NCBI RefSeq assembly: GCF_900444995.1
Contig: NZ_UAPQ01000006.1
Location: 186,001 to 250,000 of the forward strand
DNA from: Actinomyces bovis
GTDB lineage: Bacteria > Actinomycetota > Actinomycetes > Actinomycetales > Actinomycetaceae
DNA length: 64,000 bases
Direction: 5' to 3'
Shown piece after piece: positions 37,807-48,200 of the stretch. A program made the translations under genes and the position numbers. The first letter of the stretch is position 1. Each line of letters begins with the position of its first letter. Under the pieces are notes generated by a model. The model saw nothing but the letters and a program-made list of their open reading frames with translations, ran no database searches and was not told the DNA's origin.

Positions 37807-39087
37807 TCACTTGCATTGGGCGGCCGGGTTACTGGCCGACTTGCTTGCTTCGGCGGTGGGAGCGGCAGGGGCTTCGGCAGCGGGCGGCTGGGCTGGTGCC
37901 TCTGGCGTGGGGCTCGCGGTTGCCTCCGGAGTGCCAGTGCCCTGTGGGTCTGGCGTGGTCGGGGTGTTGACCGTGCCGTCGCCCGAAACCGCCACTGTGG
38001 AGGCAGGCACCGCCTCGTCCTTCTTGAGGGCTTTCCACACGCGGGTGGCCTCAGAGGTGGGGACTAGCCGGTTCCGATCCCAAGCAGCCTCCGTAGTGGG
38101 CATAGCCACGAAGTTGATTTTGTCCATGCCCACGTCCGAGACACTCTTGGCCAGGCCCCCCAGCGTGCTGAGGGTGCCGATGCCCTTGGAGACTGTCAGG
38201 GTGCTCAGGCCTGCGGAGGCAAAGGAGTAGAGGTCATCGAGGTTGGTCAGCAGGTTCTTGGATAGAGCCGTGCGGATCATTGCGCTCATGAGGTTTTGTT
38301 GACGGCCAATGCGGCCGGTGTCAGAGCCATTGCCGACGCCGTGGCGCACTCGGGCGTACTGCAGGGCTTCAGCCCCAGAGAGGTGATGGCAGCCGACTTC
38401 AAGCTTGGTGCCCGTGTATTCGGGGTCGTCGATCGCCTCAGTCACGTACACGCCGACGCCGCCGAGAGCATCAACCATGCGCTCCAGGCCGGAGAAGTCC
38501 ACCACCACGAACTCATTGATGAACAGGCCGGTCATGGCTTCCACAGTCTTGATGGAGCAAGCAGCGCCACGGGCGATCGCCGCCGTGTCCGATCCGGTGC
38601 CCGCGCCGATGGCGAAGGCCTGGTTGAACATGGTGTCGTCCAGCGGGGCTGAGGAGGTGCCATCAGGCAGCACGCAGCTGGGGATGGACACCAGGGTGTC
38701 ACGGGGAATAGAGACGACGTCGACGCGGCTGCGATCTGCGGACAGGTGCATCACCATCGCAGTGTCGGAGCGGGCGACAGCAACTTCGTCAGAGCCCTGC
38801 GAGTTATCGACGTTGTTCTTACCGGAGCGCGTGTCAGAGCCCAACACCAGGATGTTTACGGCGCGGCCCTTGTAGGAGTCAGAGGCGTCGTTCTGCGGAC
38901 GGTCAGAGCCCAACAGTGCGGCTAGGTCAACCGAGTGCACCTTGGACTGCAGGTCACGCAGTGCAAAGGCTGCGCCCGAGGTCAGGAACAGGGCGATAGC
39001 GAGCGCAACTAAGCCGACCCGCCGGGGAAGGGAAGTGCGGGGGTCACGGTCTGCGTGCCGGTAGATCCGGTTCCTGCTTGCTGGCAC
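37807..39087 (-). CDS. LytR-CpsA-Psr (LCP) glycopolymer transferase
   Basis: A 426-residue second LCP enzyme. A short basic cytoplasmic segment is followed by a membrane helix (about 25-43) and the catalytic LCP domain: NILVLGSDTRSG, VARSDTAMVMHLS, VVSIPRDTLVSIP and YARVRHGVGNGSDTGRIGRQQNLM. Two extra cysteines, in PSCVLPDG and GAACSIKT, may form a disulphide outside the cell. The C-terminal 60 residues are Pro/Ala/Thr-rich, wall-spanning in type. Both LCP proteins probably attach the wall polysaccharides made in this region. GTG start with TATCAT seven bases upstream. Confidence 0.92.
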   Translation of the reverse strand: MPASRNRIYRHADRDPRTSLPRRVGLVALAIALFLTSGAAFALRDLQSKVHSVDLAALLGSDRPQNDASDSYKGRAVNILVLGSDTRSGKNNVDNSQGSDEVAVARSDTAMVMHLSADRSRVDVVSIPRDTLVSIPSCVLPDGTSSAPLDDTMFNQAFAIGAGTGSDTAAIARGAACSIKTVEAMTGLFINEFVVVDFSGLERMVDALGGVGVYVTEAIDDPEYTGTKLEVGCHHLSGAEALQYARVRHGVGNGSDTGRIGRQQNLMSAMIRTALSKNLLTNLDDLYSFASAGLSTLTVSKGIGTLSTLGGLAKSVSDVGMDKINFVAMPTTEAAWDRNRLVPTSEATRVWKALKKDEAVPASTVAVSGDGTVNTPTTPDPQGTGTPEATASPTPEAPAQPPAAEAPAAPTAEASKSASNPAAQCK

Positions 39088-39094
39088 GTGCCCG

Positions 39095-39100
39095 ATGATA
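39095..39100 (-). promoter_or_regulatory. -10 hexamer TATCAT of the LCP operon
   Basis: On the minus strand TATCAT ends seven bases before the GTG at 39087, with no ribosome site. It is divergent from the glycosyltransferase promoter at 39142. Confidence 0.5.
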
Positions 39101-39141
39101 GCCAGGACTTGTTGAATGCCGCGTGTGTGCTCCGCCTCGGC

Positions 39142-39147
39142 TAGGCT
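39142..39147 (+). promoter_or_regulatory. -10 hexamer TAGGCT of the GT2 gene
   Basis: TAGGCT ends seven bases before GTG 39155 and supports that start over the upstream in-frame ATG 39116, which lies ahead of the promoter. Confidence 0.55.
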
Positions 39148-39154
39148 CGTGCGC

Positions 39155-40054
39155 GTGAGTCAAGCAGTGCGAGGGCAGGACGACACGCCAGCCGATGGGA
39201 CGAATGGCACAACCGGTTCGGTCCGCGTGGTCACGGTTGCCTATAACCCCGGCCGGGAGCTGGCTGACTTCCTCAGCTCTTTAGACAACGCTACCAGCCG
39301 GACCCTGCGGATCGTGATCGCAGACAACGGCCAAGAACACGCGCTGGTGGACAAACTCGCGGAATTGCACGGCGCTGAGGTGATCCGGGACGGCGGCAAC
39401 CACGGCTATGGCGGTGGGGCTAACCGTGGTGCAGCCGGGTTGCAGGAGGACTGGGTGGTCATCGCGAACCCGGACTTGGTGTGGCGGCCAGGCAGCCTGG
39501 ACCTGCTCATCGACGCCGCTATCGCCCATCCGGAGGGGGGCTGCTTCGGGCCCCGCATCCTCAGCACCGATGGGTCGATCTACCCATCGGGCCGCGAGTT
39601 GCCCTCCCTGTTCAAAGGGGCGGGACACGCGGTTCTGGGGCGGGTCTGGCCCGCAAATCCTTTCTCCAAGGCCTACCACGGCGGCAATGCCGAGCAGACT
39701 CACGCCGTCGGCTGGCTCTCTGGCGCCTGCCTGCTGCTGCCAGCTGAGGTCTGGCGCGAACTCGGGGGCTTTGACGAGGGCTACTTCATGTTCTTTGAAG
39801 ACACCGATCTGGGGGCGCGCATAACCGCCTCCGGGCGTCTAAACCTGCAGGTGCCCGAGGCCGTCGTCATCCATGAGCAGGGCGCCAGCTGGAAGGCGCG
39901 GCCGGAACGGATGATCCGGGCGCACCATGCCTCCGCCCGCCGCTACTTCTACCGCTCCCACCCGGCGGCCTGGCAGGCACCTGCCCGCTGGCTGGTAGGC
40001 GCGGGTTTGCATGTGCGGGAACGGGCTGAAGTCAAACGGGTCTCCAAGCGCTGA
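39155..40054 (+). CDS. family 2 glycosyltransferase, rhamnosyltransferase-like
   Basis: A 299-residue cytoplasmic GT-A enzyme. VVTVAYNPGRELADFL opens the nucleotide-binding fold, IADNGQ and NHGYGGGANRGAAGL follow, VIANPDLVW is the DxD-like metal site, and WLSGACLLLPAEVWRELGGFDEGYFMFFEDTDLGAR is the acceptor and catalytic region. The pattern is that of WbbL/RfbF-type rhamnosyltransferases. It may add rhamnose to a lipid-linked wall-glycan precursor, in agreement with rmlB nearby. Donor specificity is inferred. GTG 39155 chosen from promoter spacing. Confidence 0.88.
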   Translation: MSQAVRGQDDTPADGTNGTTGSVRVVTVAYNPGRELADFLSSLDNATSRTLRIVIADNGQEHALVDKLAELHGAEVIRDGGNHGYGGGANRGAAGLQEDWVVIANPDLVWRPGSLDLLIDAAIAHPEGGCFGPRILSTDGSIYPSGRELPSLFKGAGHAVLGRVWPANPFSKAYHGGNAEQTHAVGWLSGACLLLPAEVWRELGGFDEGYFMFFEDTDLGARITASGRLNLQVPEAVVIHEQGASWKARPERMIRAHHASARRYFYRSHPAAWQAPARWLVGAGLHVRERAEVKRVSKR

Positions 40055-40125
40055 TAGCGCCACCTGCTCATACACCGCTGGAAGCCCGAGGCACCCCTGA
40101 GAACTCTGTAAGGAGCTTGAAATCT

Positions 40126-42276
40126 ATGAGCGCTAATCGCCTCTGGCCCACTGAGGCGATCAGTGCCTTGGGGCCACTGTTCTCCCGGGCAATCCTGGCT
40201 CCACTGGCCGGGGTCATGCTGCTGGCGGCAGTCCTGGGCAAAGGAGCTGCTGCGGAGGGCTCATGGTTCACAGCTACGCCAATCTTTATGGCCGCGGTGC
40301 TGGGGCTACTGGTTCCGGGCTGGTCCGTTGCCCAGGCTTGGGGCCTGCGAGGAATTACCGCAGTTGGGGCGGCTCCGGCGCTGACTGGCGCCTTGGTGGC
40401 CGTAGGGAGCCTGGTGGCGCCGTCATGGGGCTGGTCCTGGAACCGGGCGCAGCTGTTGCCGGGGCCCTTCGGATGGTGCTGGGGCCTGCTGGTCCTGCTG
40501 GGGATCGCCTCGCAGTTGCTGCCGGGGCGGGGGGATAGGGAAATAGCCCAAACGGTTAGCTTGACTTCGCTGGGCAGATGGCTGCTTGGCGGCGCGCTCG
40601 CGCTAGCCGGAGTATTAACCGCAATACCGGTGCTGTTGGCCACGCCTGCGCCGGAGTCACCGATGCAAGCTTCCGACGCGGTCTACCACCTATCTGTGAC
40701 CGCTTTTGTGCGAGTCACGGGAGATGCCAGCCCCTTTGGGGCCTCAGCCCCGCTGTACGACGGCGCGCACTTCTACTATCCAAGCCTCTGGCACGCTATC
40801 GCATCCTTGCTGCCAGGCAGTGTGGTGGCTGGTGGGAATGTGTTGGTGCTGGTGCTAGCTGCAGTGATTTGGCCCCTGAGTATGGCCGCCCTGCTGCGGG
40901 AAGTGCTGGCCCGGCGTGAGGCGAGTGGCCAGAGCCAGGCAGCGGATGACGGTTACTGGCTGGCGCTGGGAGTGGGGCTGTCGGGCTCGGTGGTTTCCGT
41001 GCTGCTGCTGCTGACCAGCGTTTGGCCATACTCGCTGTCTATTTGCATGCTGCCGGGTTGCTTGGCGCTATTGGTACGTGCCTGCCTACCAGGGGCACTG
41101 GGGCTACGGGGGCGCTCGCGGGCCGTGCTGGTGGCTGGGATCGCCTGCATCGGTGTGGTGGGGGCACATGGCGCTTCCGTTTTCAACTTGGCAGTGCTGG
41201 GTGGCCCGCTAGTCCTGACTGCCTTGGTGGGCCCCATACGCTCATGGTGGCATGCTGGCGGGCTAGGCAGGCTGCTGCTCAGTGCTGCCGGTGTGCTGGG
41301 CCTAGGCCTTGTGGCTGCGGGAGCTTGGGCAATGCGTGACACCCTGGCCTCAGTTATTGGCTACGAGCGGCCCCGCGGCAATATCCCGGAGACCCTCTAT
41401 GCAGTGGTGGCCGACCACCCCCTGCTGGCGACCTTTACGCCTTATATTCCCGGCAATGCCCTGGTCTTCTTGCTAGCCCTAGCGGCTGCGCTAGGGGCCT
41501 GGAAACGCAGTCACACCGTGCGGACCTGGGCAATCAGTACCGCGCTGGGGCTCACCCTGCTGCTGCTCTCCGCTGGCCCCCGTTGGCCTCTGCGGGCGCT
41601 GGCAGGACCTTGGTATACCCAACGGGCCCGGATTATGGTGCTGGTGACCATTGGGCTGCTGGTACTCGCTCCGCTAGGAGGTCGTGAACTGGCCCGGCGT
41701 TGGCAAGGCGCGCCTGGATGGCGCAGCACCCTGACCAGCCCGGCCTGGCGCCTGCCTGCGGCCCTGCTGGCAGTCTCACTGGTGGTAGCTCCGGCCTGGC
41801 GCTGGGGCCTGCGCACGGAGATCATGGCTGCCGTCCATGACCCGCAGCAGATCTCCTTTGGCACCATGCTCTCGGATGAGGAATTGGCGATGATCCGCCG
41901 GGCGCCCTCCAAACTGCCTGCCGACGCCGTCGTGGTGGGAAATCCTTCTAATGGCAGCGCCTACCTGTGGAGTGTGGCCGGGGTGCGGGTGGTTTATGCC
42001 ACGCGCCTGGTGCCTTGGCCCGCGGACCTGGCCTGGTTAGGCGATCACCTCCACGAATTGGGCAGCAACCCCAAGGTCTGTGAGGTGCTGCGCCAGCGCG
42101 GCGTGACCTACTACTACTCCGACGACGCCCCTGCCGACGGCGCCACTGGCGGCGGCCGTCAAGCCTTGTGGGGGCCGCATTTGGAGGAAGTGCCCCGAGA
42201 GCACCTCGAATTGCTCGATTCGGCAGATTCTGGTGGGGGCACTGCCGCGCTGTGGCGCATCACTGCCTGCGGCTGA
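40126..42276 (+). CDS. large polytopic membrane protein (DUF6541-like, possible GT-C)
   Basis: A 716-residue protein with at least 12 hydrophobic helices spread over residues 20-570 and a C-terminal, probably extracytoplasmic, globular part of about 130 residues. It resembles actinobacterial DUF6541-type membrane proteins often encoded beside glycosyltransferases. An acidic/aromatic loop (QASDAVYHLSVTAFV, then DGAHFYYPSLWHA) after the fifth or so helix recalls the first external loop of GT-C glycosyltransferases, but no family motif is decisive. ATG 40126 is ten bases after AAGGAG (40110-40115), so the frame extension to TTG 40117 is rejected. It probably acts in wall-glycan assembly with its neighbours. 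Confidence 0.75.
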   Translation: MSANRLWPTEAISALGPLFSRAILAPLAGVMLLAAVLGKGAAAEGSWFTATPIFMAAVLGLLVPGWSVAQAWGLRGITAVGAAPALTGALVAVGSLVAPSWGWSWNRAQLLPGPFGWCWGLLVLLGIASQLLPGRGDREIAQTVSLTSLGRWLLGGALALAGVLTAIPVLLATPAPESPMQASDAVYHLSVTAFVRVTGDASPFGASAPLYDGAHFYYPSLWHAIASLLPGSVVAGGNVLVLVLAAVIWPLSMAALLREVLARREASGQSQAADDGYWLALGVGLSGSVVSVLLLLTSVWPYSLSICMLPGCLALLVRACLPGALGLRGRSRAVLVAGIACIGVVGAHGASVFNLAVLGGPLVLTALVGPIRSWWHAGGLGRLLLSAAGVLGLGLVAAGAWAMRDTLASVIGYERPRGNIPETLYAVVADHPLLATFTPYIPGNALVFLLALAAALGAWKRSHTVRTWAISTALGLTLLLLSAGPRWPLRALAGPWYTQRARIMVLVTIGLLVLAPLGGRELARRWQGAPGWRSTLTSPAWRLPAALLAVSLVVAPAWRWGLRTEIMAAVHDPQQISFGTMLSDEELAMIRRAPSKLPADAVVVGNPSNGSAYLWSVAGVRVVYATRLVPWPADLAWLGDHLHELGSNPKVCEVLRQRGVTYYYSDDAPADGATGGGRQALWGPHLEEVPREHLELLDSADSGGGTAALWRITACG

Positions 42277-42296
42277 GGTACAAAGCTCAGATAGCG

Positions 42297-42332
42297 CTGA
42301 GGGGTTACCGGTATGAACCGGTCACCCCTCAG
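42297..42332. terminator. bidirectional terminator hairpin
   Basis: An inverted repeat of 16 bases per arm with one mismatch: CTGAGGGGT-T-ACCGGT (42297-42312) against ACCGGT-C-ACCCCTCAG (42317-42332), with a four-base loop. It lies between the convergent membrane-protein gene and rmlB. Confidence 0.75.
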
Positions 42333-42378
42333 TTACAGCTGGACGGGCGGTGTGCCCGTTGCGGCAAGTGCCTGTAGG

Positions 42379-43413
<1,035 letters not shown>

Positions 43414-43521
43414 TTATCATGCCATAAAGGGGCTGGTCTTAAGGGGCTTGCGGGAGCGAAGGCCGTTGCCAGCGGGTAGAGTCTGGACTATCCCCAAGGT
43501 GGATCGCACTGGAGGTTTCCC

Positions 43522-44914
43522 ATGTCCTGTGCTAGTTCCGCTTCCCTTGCTCGCCTGCTCTCCGGCAAGCTCCTGGTGCTGGCTCTGCTAGCTGGCGCCA
43601 CGGTGCCCGCTGTGGCGGCTGAAGTACCTTCAGCGACTTCCACCCCCTCAGCCGCAGCTACTGCTACGCCGTCGCCCCAAACGACCGCCACAGCTGGCAG
43701 GCCACAGCCGAGCCCCGCACTAGCTTCTGAACCGGCCTCGCCTAGGCCAACTGCAGTCCGCAGTGCGACGCCGCCACCACCGGGCTCGCTTTCCACAGTC
43801 TCGGACTTGGGTGGTGGCATGCACGATCGGGCGGTTATCCCAACTGACCCCACCCCAACACCGACGCCGACAACTCCACGTCCTAGCCAGACCCCAAGCA
43901 GCAAAGCCACCCAGGCGGTTTCTCCCAATGGCACTTGGCTGCACGATGGGCAGGGTTGGCGTTGGATCGGCGCAGACGGCTCATTCGCCGCCGACGTCGT
44001 CGGGATGGTTAAAGGGGTGCTCTACGCCTTTGATCGCACGGGGCATGTGGCCCGCGGCTGGTATCAGGACGCCTCAGGGCGCTGGTACCAGTCCACTGAC
44101 AATGGTGTGCGCAAAGGCTGGCAGGCCGTGGCAGGGTGCTGGTACTACCTGGATACTGACGGTGTCATGCGCACCGGTTGGATCGCTTCCGGCGGAAGGT
44201 GGTATCTGCTTGGCCCGACTGGCGCGATGGCCACCGGTTGGGCGCTTGACCGCGGCAATTGGTACTACCTAGACACAGCCACGGGGGCCATGCGCAGCGG
44301 CTGGATCGCTGACAAGGGCAAGTGGTACCACCTGGCTGCCTCCGGTGCTATGACCACTGGTTGGCGCCAAGAGGCCAGTGGCAGGTGGTACTACCTAAGA
44401 CCCGGCGGCAGGCGGCTCCATGGTCACGGCTTGGAGAAACGTGGAGGGGCAGCGCAGCTACTTTGATCCCTGGGACGGATTCTGGGTGACCTCTCGGGCC
44501 AGTTCCCAACGCGATTGGGACCGCGCCGCCACACAGCACAGCTCCAGCAACTACCTGCTGACGGTGGACACTGCTGCACCTCACTGCATGGCTTTCTATT
44601 GGCGTGGGGGAGCGTGGCAGCCGCTCTATGACCATCCCTGCTCGGTTGGTGCTCCGGGCACGCCTACGGTCAAGGGGAACTTCCGCATTGGCAACCGGGG
44701 GTACTCCTTCGGTCGCGGTTACACCGCCTACTGGTGGACGCAGTTCTACGGGGACTACCTGTTCCACTCGGTCCTCTACAACCAGGGAACCTTGCAAGTT
44801 CAAGATGGACGCCTGGGGCGCCATCTTTCGCATGGCTGCGTGCGGATGCGATACCAGGATGCCAAGTGGATCTACGACAACGTGCCTCGGGGCACGACCG
44901 TGCTGGTCTATTAA
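43522..44914 (+). pseudogene. L,D-transpeptidase with cell-wall-binding repeats, frameshifted
   Basis: The reading frame from ATG 43522 (ribosome site GGAGG) encodes a signal peptide (about 1-33), a Pro/Thr/Ser-rich linker, and five or six tandem aromatic wall-binding repeats of about 20 residues (GWYQDASGRWYQSTDNGVRK, GCWYYLDTDGVMRTGW and so on). At about 44402-44422 (in CCCGGCGGCAGGCGGC) the frame breaks. A further repeat and the YkuD catalytic domain continue in another frame to 44914, with FHSVLYNQGT and the active-site HLSHGCVRM. A net +1 base separates the parts; removing one base or four bases restores a single protein of about 460 residues. It could be an inactivated gene, a phase-variable gene or a sequencing error. 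The enzyme would form 3-3 peptidoglycan cross-links. Confidence 0.8.
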
Positions 44915-45227
44915 TTGTCGTGAACTATTGATTTGGACTTCAGGTCGTTTTCAGGTTGACCCATAAGGGTGGCCCACCAACGCAGGCTAAACCACCTCCG
45001 ATTTGTTCGTAGGTGAGTTTATCTGCGCTCAGTGAGCAGCTTGATGCAGGCATCCGACAGGAAACGCTACTGAAATACCCCGTTGTAATTAGGTGAGATG
45101 CATCAAACGGGTTTCCATTAGCGATAGCAATAGGGTAGCGTGCGTGTCTGCTAACAACAGTCACATGTGTCACTTAAGGCTCATGTGTCACTTTGGTGAC
45201 GTCTCACCCCGACTCTGAAGGACTCTC
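44915..45227. promoter_or_regulatory. 313-base non-coding regulatory region before the amidase gene
   Basis: No convincing gene is present; a 77-codon minus-strand frame has neither homology nor ribosome site. The region is visibly AT-richer than its flanks. It holds a small ACCC-ATAA-GGGT hairpin early on, an inverted pair CCCGTT/AACGGG near 45080-45113, a -10-like TAGGGT at 45131-45136, the 9-bp direct-repeat array at 45160-45195, and an AAGGA ribosome site before ATG 45228. Confidence 0.6.
45160..45195 (+). promoter_or_regulatory. four 9-bp-period direct repeats (MtrA-like operator array)
   Basis: Four consecutive nine-base units: GTCACATGT, GTCACTTAA, GGCTCATGT, GTCACTTTG. The half-site GTCAC(A/T) recurs in one orientation and on one helix face after two units, as bound by OmpR-family dimers. 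MtrA, which controls peptidoglycan hydrolase genes in actinobacteria, is described as binding GTCACA-type direct repeats. The gene downstream is a peptidoglycan amidase. Confidence 0.55.
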
Positions 45228-48200
45228 ATGAACCTCAAGACGGCGGTTATCTCCTTTGCGACGCTGTCGCTGGCCTGTGCCGCCGGTTTGGCCCAGCCAC
45301 CGGTCCTCGCACAAGCCGAGGTGCTCGCAACGCCAGACGCGGAGCAACCAGCGCCAGTGCAGCTGCTAGACCTCACAGACTCCAGCGGAACGACGACGGA
45401 AATAGCCAAAGCTGGACTTGAGGCGGAGCAGAAGGAAGCGGTCGAAGAGAGTGAGACGCAGGCGCCTGCCTCAAACAGCGGCGGAACAGCCATCTCCCCG
45501 ACGATGCGCACCCGGCTGCTGCAGGCGCTCGCACCTAGCGGCAAGGCTGGCCCAGTAGATCCAGAAGCTGACGCCACTCTGCTGACCAAGCCTATGGAGG
45601 TCGATGAGTTCCTGGTTGCCGGCTTTGCGTGGAATGAAGGAGCTGAACTGCCCGAAGGCGCACAGGTCTTCCTGCGGGTGCGCGAGCACGGCACCTGGTC
45701 CAAGTGGTTCCGCAATGAGGTAGATGCCTCAGCTGGCCCAGATAGCGCTCCCACCCGCGGCACCGAAGAGATGGTGACGGCAGGAGCAGACGCCGTGCAG
45801 GCCTCTGTGGTGCTGCCGTCAGTGTCCGAGCTGCGCAACCTACCCAAGGGGCTGCATCTGGTGCTCGTTCCCTCCCGACCTGAGGGTGAGAAGGCCAAAC
45901 AAAGCGCGGACTTGCCAACGGTTTGGGCAGAAAAAACTGCTGTCGCAGAAGAGCAGGATAATGACGCGCTCTCCCAGCCAGCAGATGCGGCCACCAAAGA
46001 CGCCGAAGCGACGTCGTCGGATGGCAGCGCCCAGGATGGCCCCAGCAGTAGTGCGACTAGCGCCCCGCTGCCTGCGGGGACCAGTGGCGGCGCGGCGGTG
46101 GGCCTGACCACCAATACGCTGCAACGCGCAGTGGTGGGGGCTAGCGGCCTGCCCGTTGAGGTCAACACTCGTGCCGACTGGGGCGCCAACGAAAGCCTCA
46201 TGGAGTGGGACCGGAACTATGCGCCCGCCAAGCACGTGGTGGTGCACCACACGGCAGGCTCAAACGCCTACACCGCCAGCCAGTCCGCCTCGATCGTCCG
46301 CGGGATTTACTACTACCACTCGCAGACTCTCGGCTGGGGCGACATCGGCTATAACTTCCTGGTTGACAAATTCGGGCAGGTCTTTGAAGGACGCTACGGC
46401 ACCCTGGCTTCGGCGGCTGGTCAAATGGTGGCCGGGGCTCACGCTCGGGGAGTCAACACCGGCTCTATGGGTATCTCCATGATGGGGGACTATTCGAATA
46501 TCGACCCCACCTCCACCCAACTGGACAAGGTAGGCAAGCTGGCGGGATGGTTCCTGGGCCGAGCTGGCGTGGAGGACGCCCGCGGCAACGCTCCGCTGGC
46601 AATTCAGATCACCGAGCGCTACCGGGCGGGACAGTCAGTGAACCTCCCGGTGATTCTGGCCCACCGCGACGTCGGCTACACCGCCTGCCCGGGGGAGCGC
46701 GGCTACTCCAAGATGGGGCAGATTCGGCAGATCGCCCAGAGGCAGATGAGCGGCTCGACCGGCTCCACGAACACCCGCTCCAACCACGTGCCCCCATCGG
46801 TGAACGAGTCGGTGCGCAGCGCCTTGGCGCGCTTCGCGGCCGCGCACTCGGCGATGGTCGGGGGGGCTGCCTCCGGGCCGGTCCCGTCAGGCAAGGGTGC
46901 CTACCAGCGTTTTGCCCATGGTGTGGCGTACTGGTCTGAGTCCACGGGCGTGCAGTTCGTGGGTGAGCCGGTCCTGAGCGCCTGGGGCGGGCACGGGTGG
47001 CAGGACGGTGAGATGGGCTACCCCGTCTCGGGCGGCGCCTACGGTCCTAACGGGACGCGTCACCAGGTCTTTGAGCACGGTATCGCCTACTGGCGTACGG
47101 GAGAGCCGGTGGTCTTCCTCTCCGGTGAGATCCTCAACGCCTGGGCGGAGCTGGGTTGGGAGTCGGCCTTCTGGGGCATGCCGGTGGACCGGAAGCGTGA
47201 CTCTTCTGGTGGGGGCTTCTACCAGCGTTTTGCCCATGGTGTGGCGTACTGGTCTGAGTCCACGGGCGTGCAGTTCGTGGGTGAGCCGGTCCTGAGCGCC
47301 TGGGGCGGGCACGGGTGGCAGGACGGTGAGATGGGCTACCCCGTCTCGGGCGGCGCCTACGGTCCTAACGGGACGCGTCACCAGGTCTTTGAGCACGGTA
47401 TCGCCTACTGGCGTACGGGAGAGCCGGTGGTCTTCCTCTCCGGTGAGATCCTCAACGCCTGGGCGGAGCTGGGTTGGGAGTCGGCCTTCTGGGGCATGCC
47501 GGTGGACCGGAAGCGTGACTCTTCTGGTGGGGGCTTCTACCAGCGTTTTGCCCATGGTGTGGCGTACTGGTCTGAGTCCACGGGCGTGCAGTTCGTGGGT
47601 GAGCCGGTCCTGAGCGCCTGGGGCGGGCACGGGTGGCAGGACGGTGAGATGGGCTACCCCGTCTCGGGCGGCGCCTACGGTCCTAACGGGACGCGTCACC
47701 AGGTCTTTGAGCACGGTATCGCCTACTGGCGTACGGGAGAGCCGGTGGTCTTCCTCTCCGGTGAGATCCTCAACGCCTGGGCGCGCAGCGGCTGGGAGCG
47801 CTCCCCCTGGGGCATGCCACAGGACAGGCAGAGGCCTTACCTGGACGGTGCCCAGCAGCGCTTCGCCAACGGCGTCGCCTACTGGACCCCCGCGTCAGGG
47901 GTGCGCTTCGGCCAGCCGCTGCCCGCGGGCCCTGATGCCTGGACCAGGTCCTTCCAGGCAGGCCACATCATCTCTGACGCAGAGTTCTTCCAGCCGGGCA
48001 TACTGTCCGTGCAGACCCTGCGCAGCTTCCTGCACGCGAAGAACCCTCACTGCACCCCGGGGCCGGGTGGGGTCGCTTGCCTGAAGGACTACCGGGCCAG
48101 CACCGCACGGATGGACACCGCCTACTGTAAGCCCTACGAGGCTGGCACCAACGAGGACGTGGCCACCATCATCACCAAAGCCTCTGACGCCTGTGGGATC

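Noticed and set aside
44940..45173. 77-codon minus-strand frame in the non-coding region before the amidase
   Set aside because: No ribosome site or homology, and it overlaps the regulatory repeats.
45188..46201. 337-codon minus-strand frame opposite the amidase N-terminal region
   Set aside because: Ser/Ala-rich shadow translation; the plus strand has a signal peptide, ribosome site and amidase domain.
46901..47783. CRISPR-like or mobile-element explanation of the repeats
   Set aside because: Units are 318 bp, contiguous, in frame and code for LGFP motifs; there are no spacers, terminal inverted repeats or transposase.
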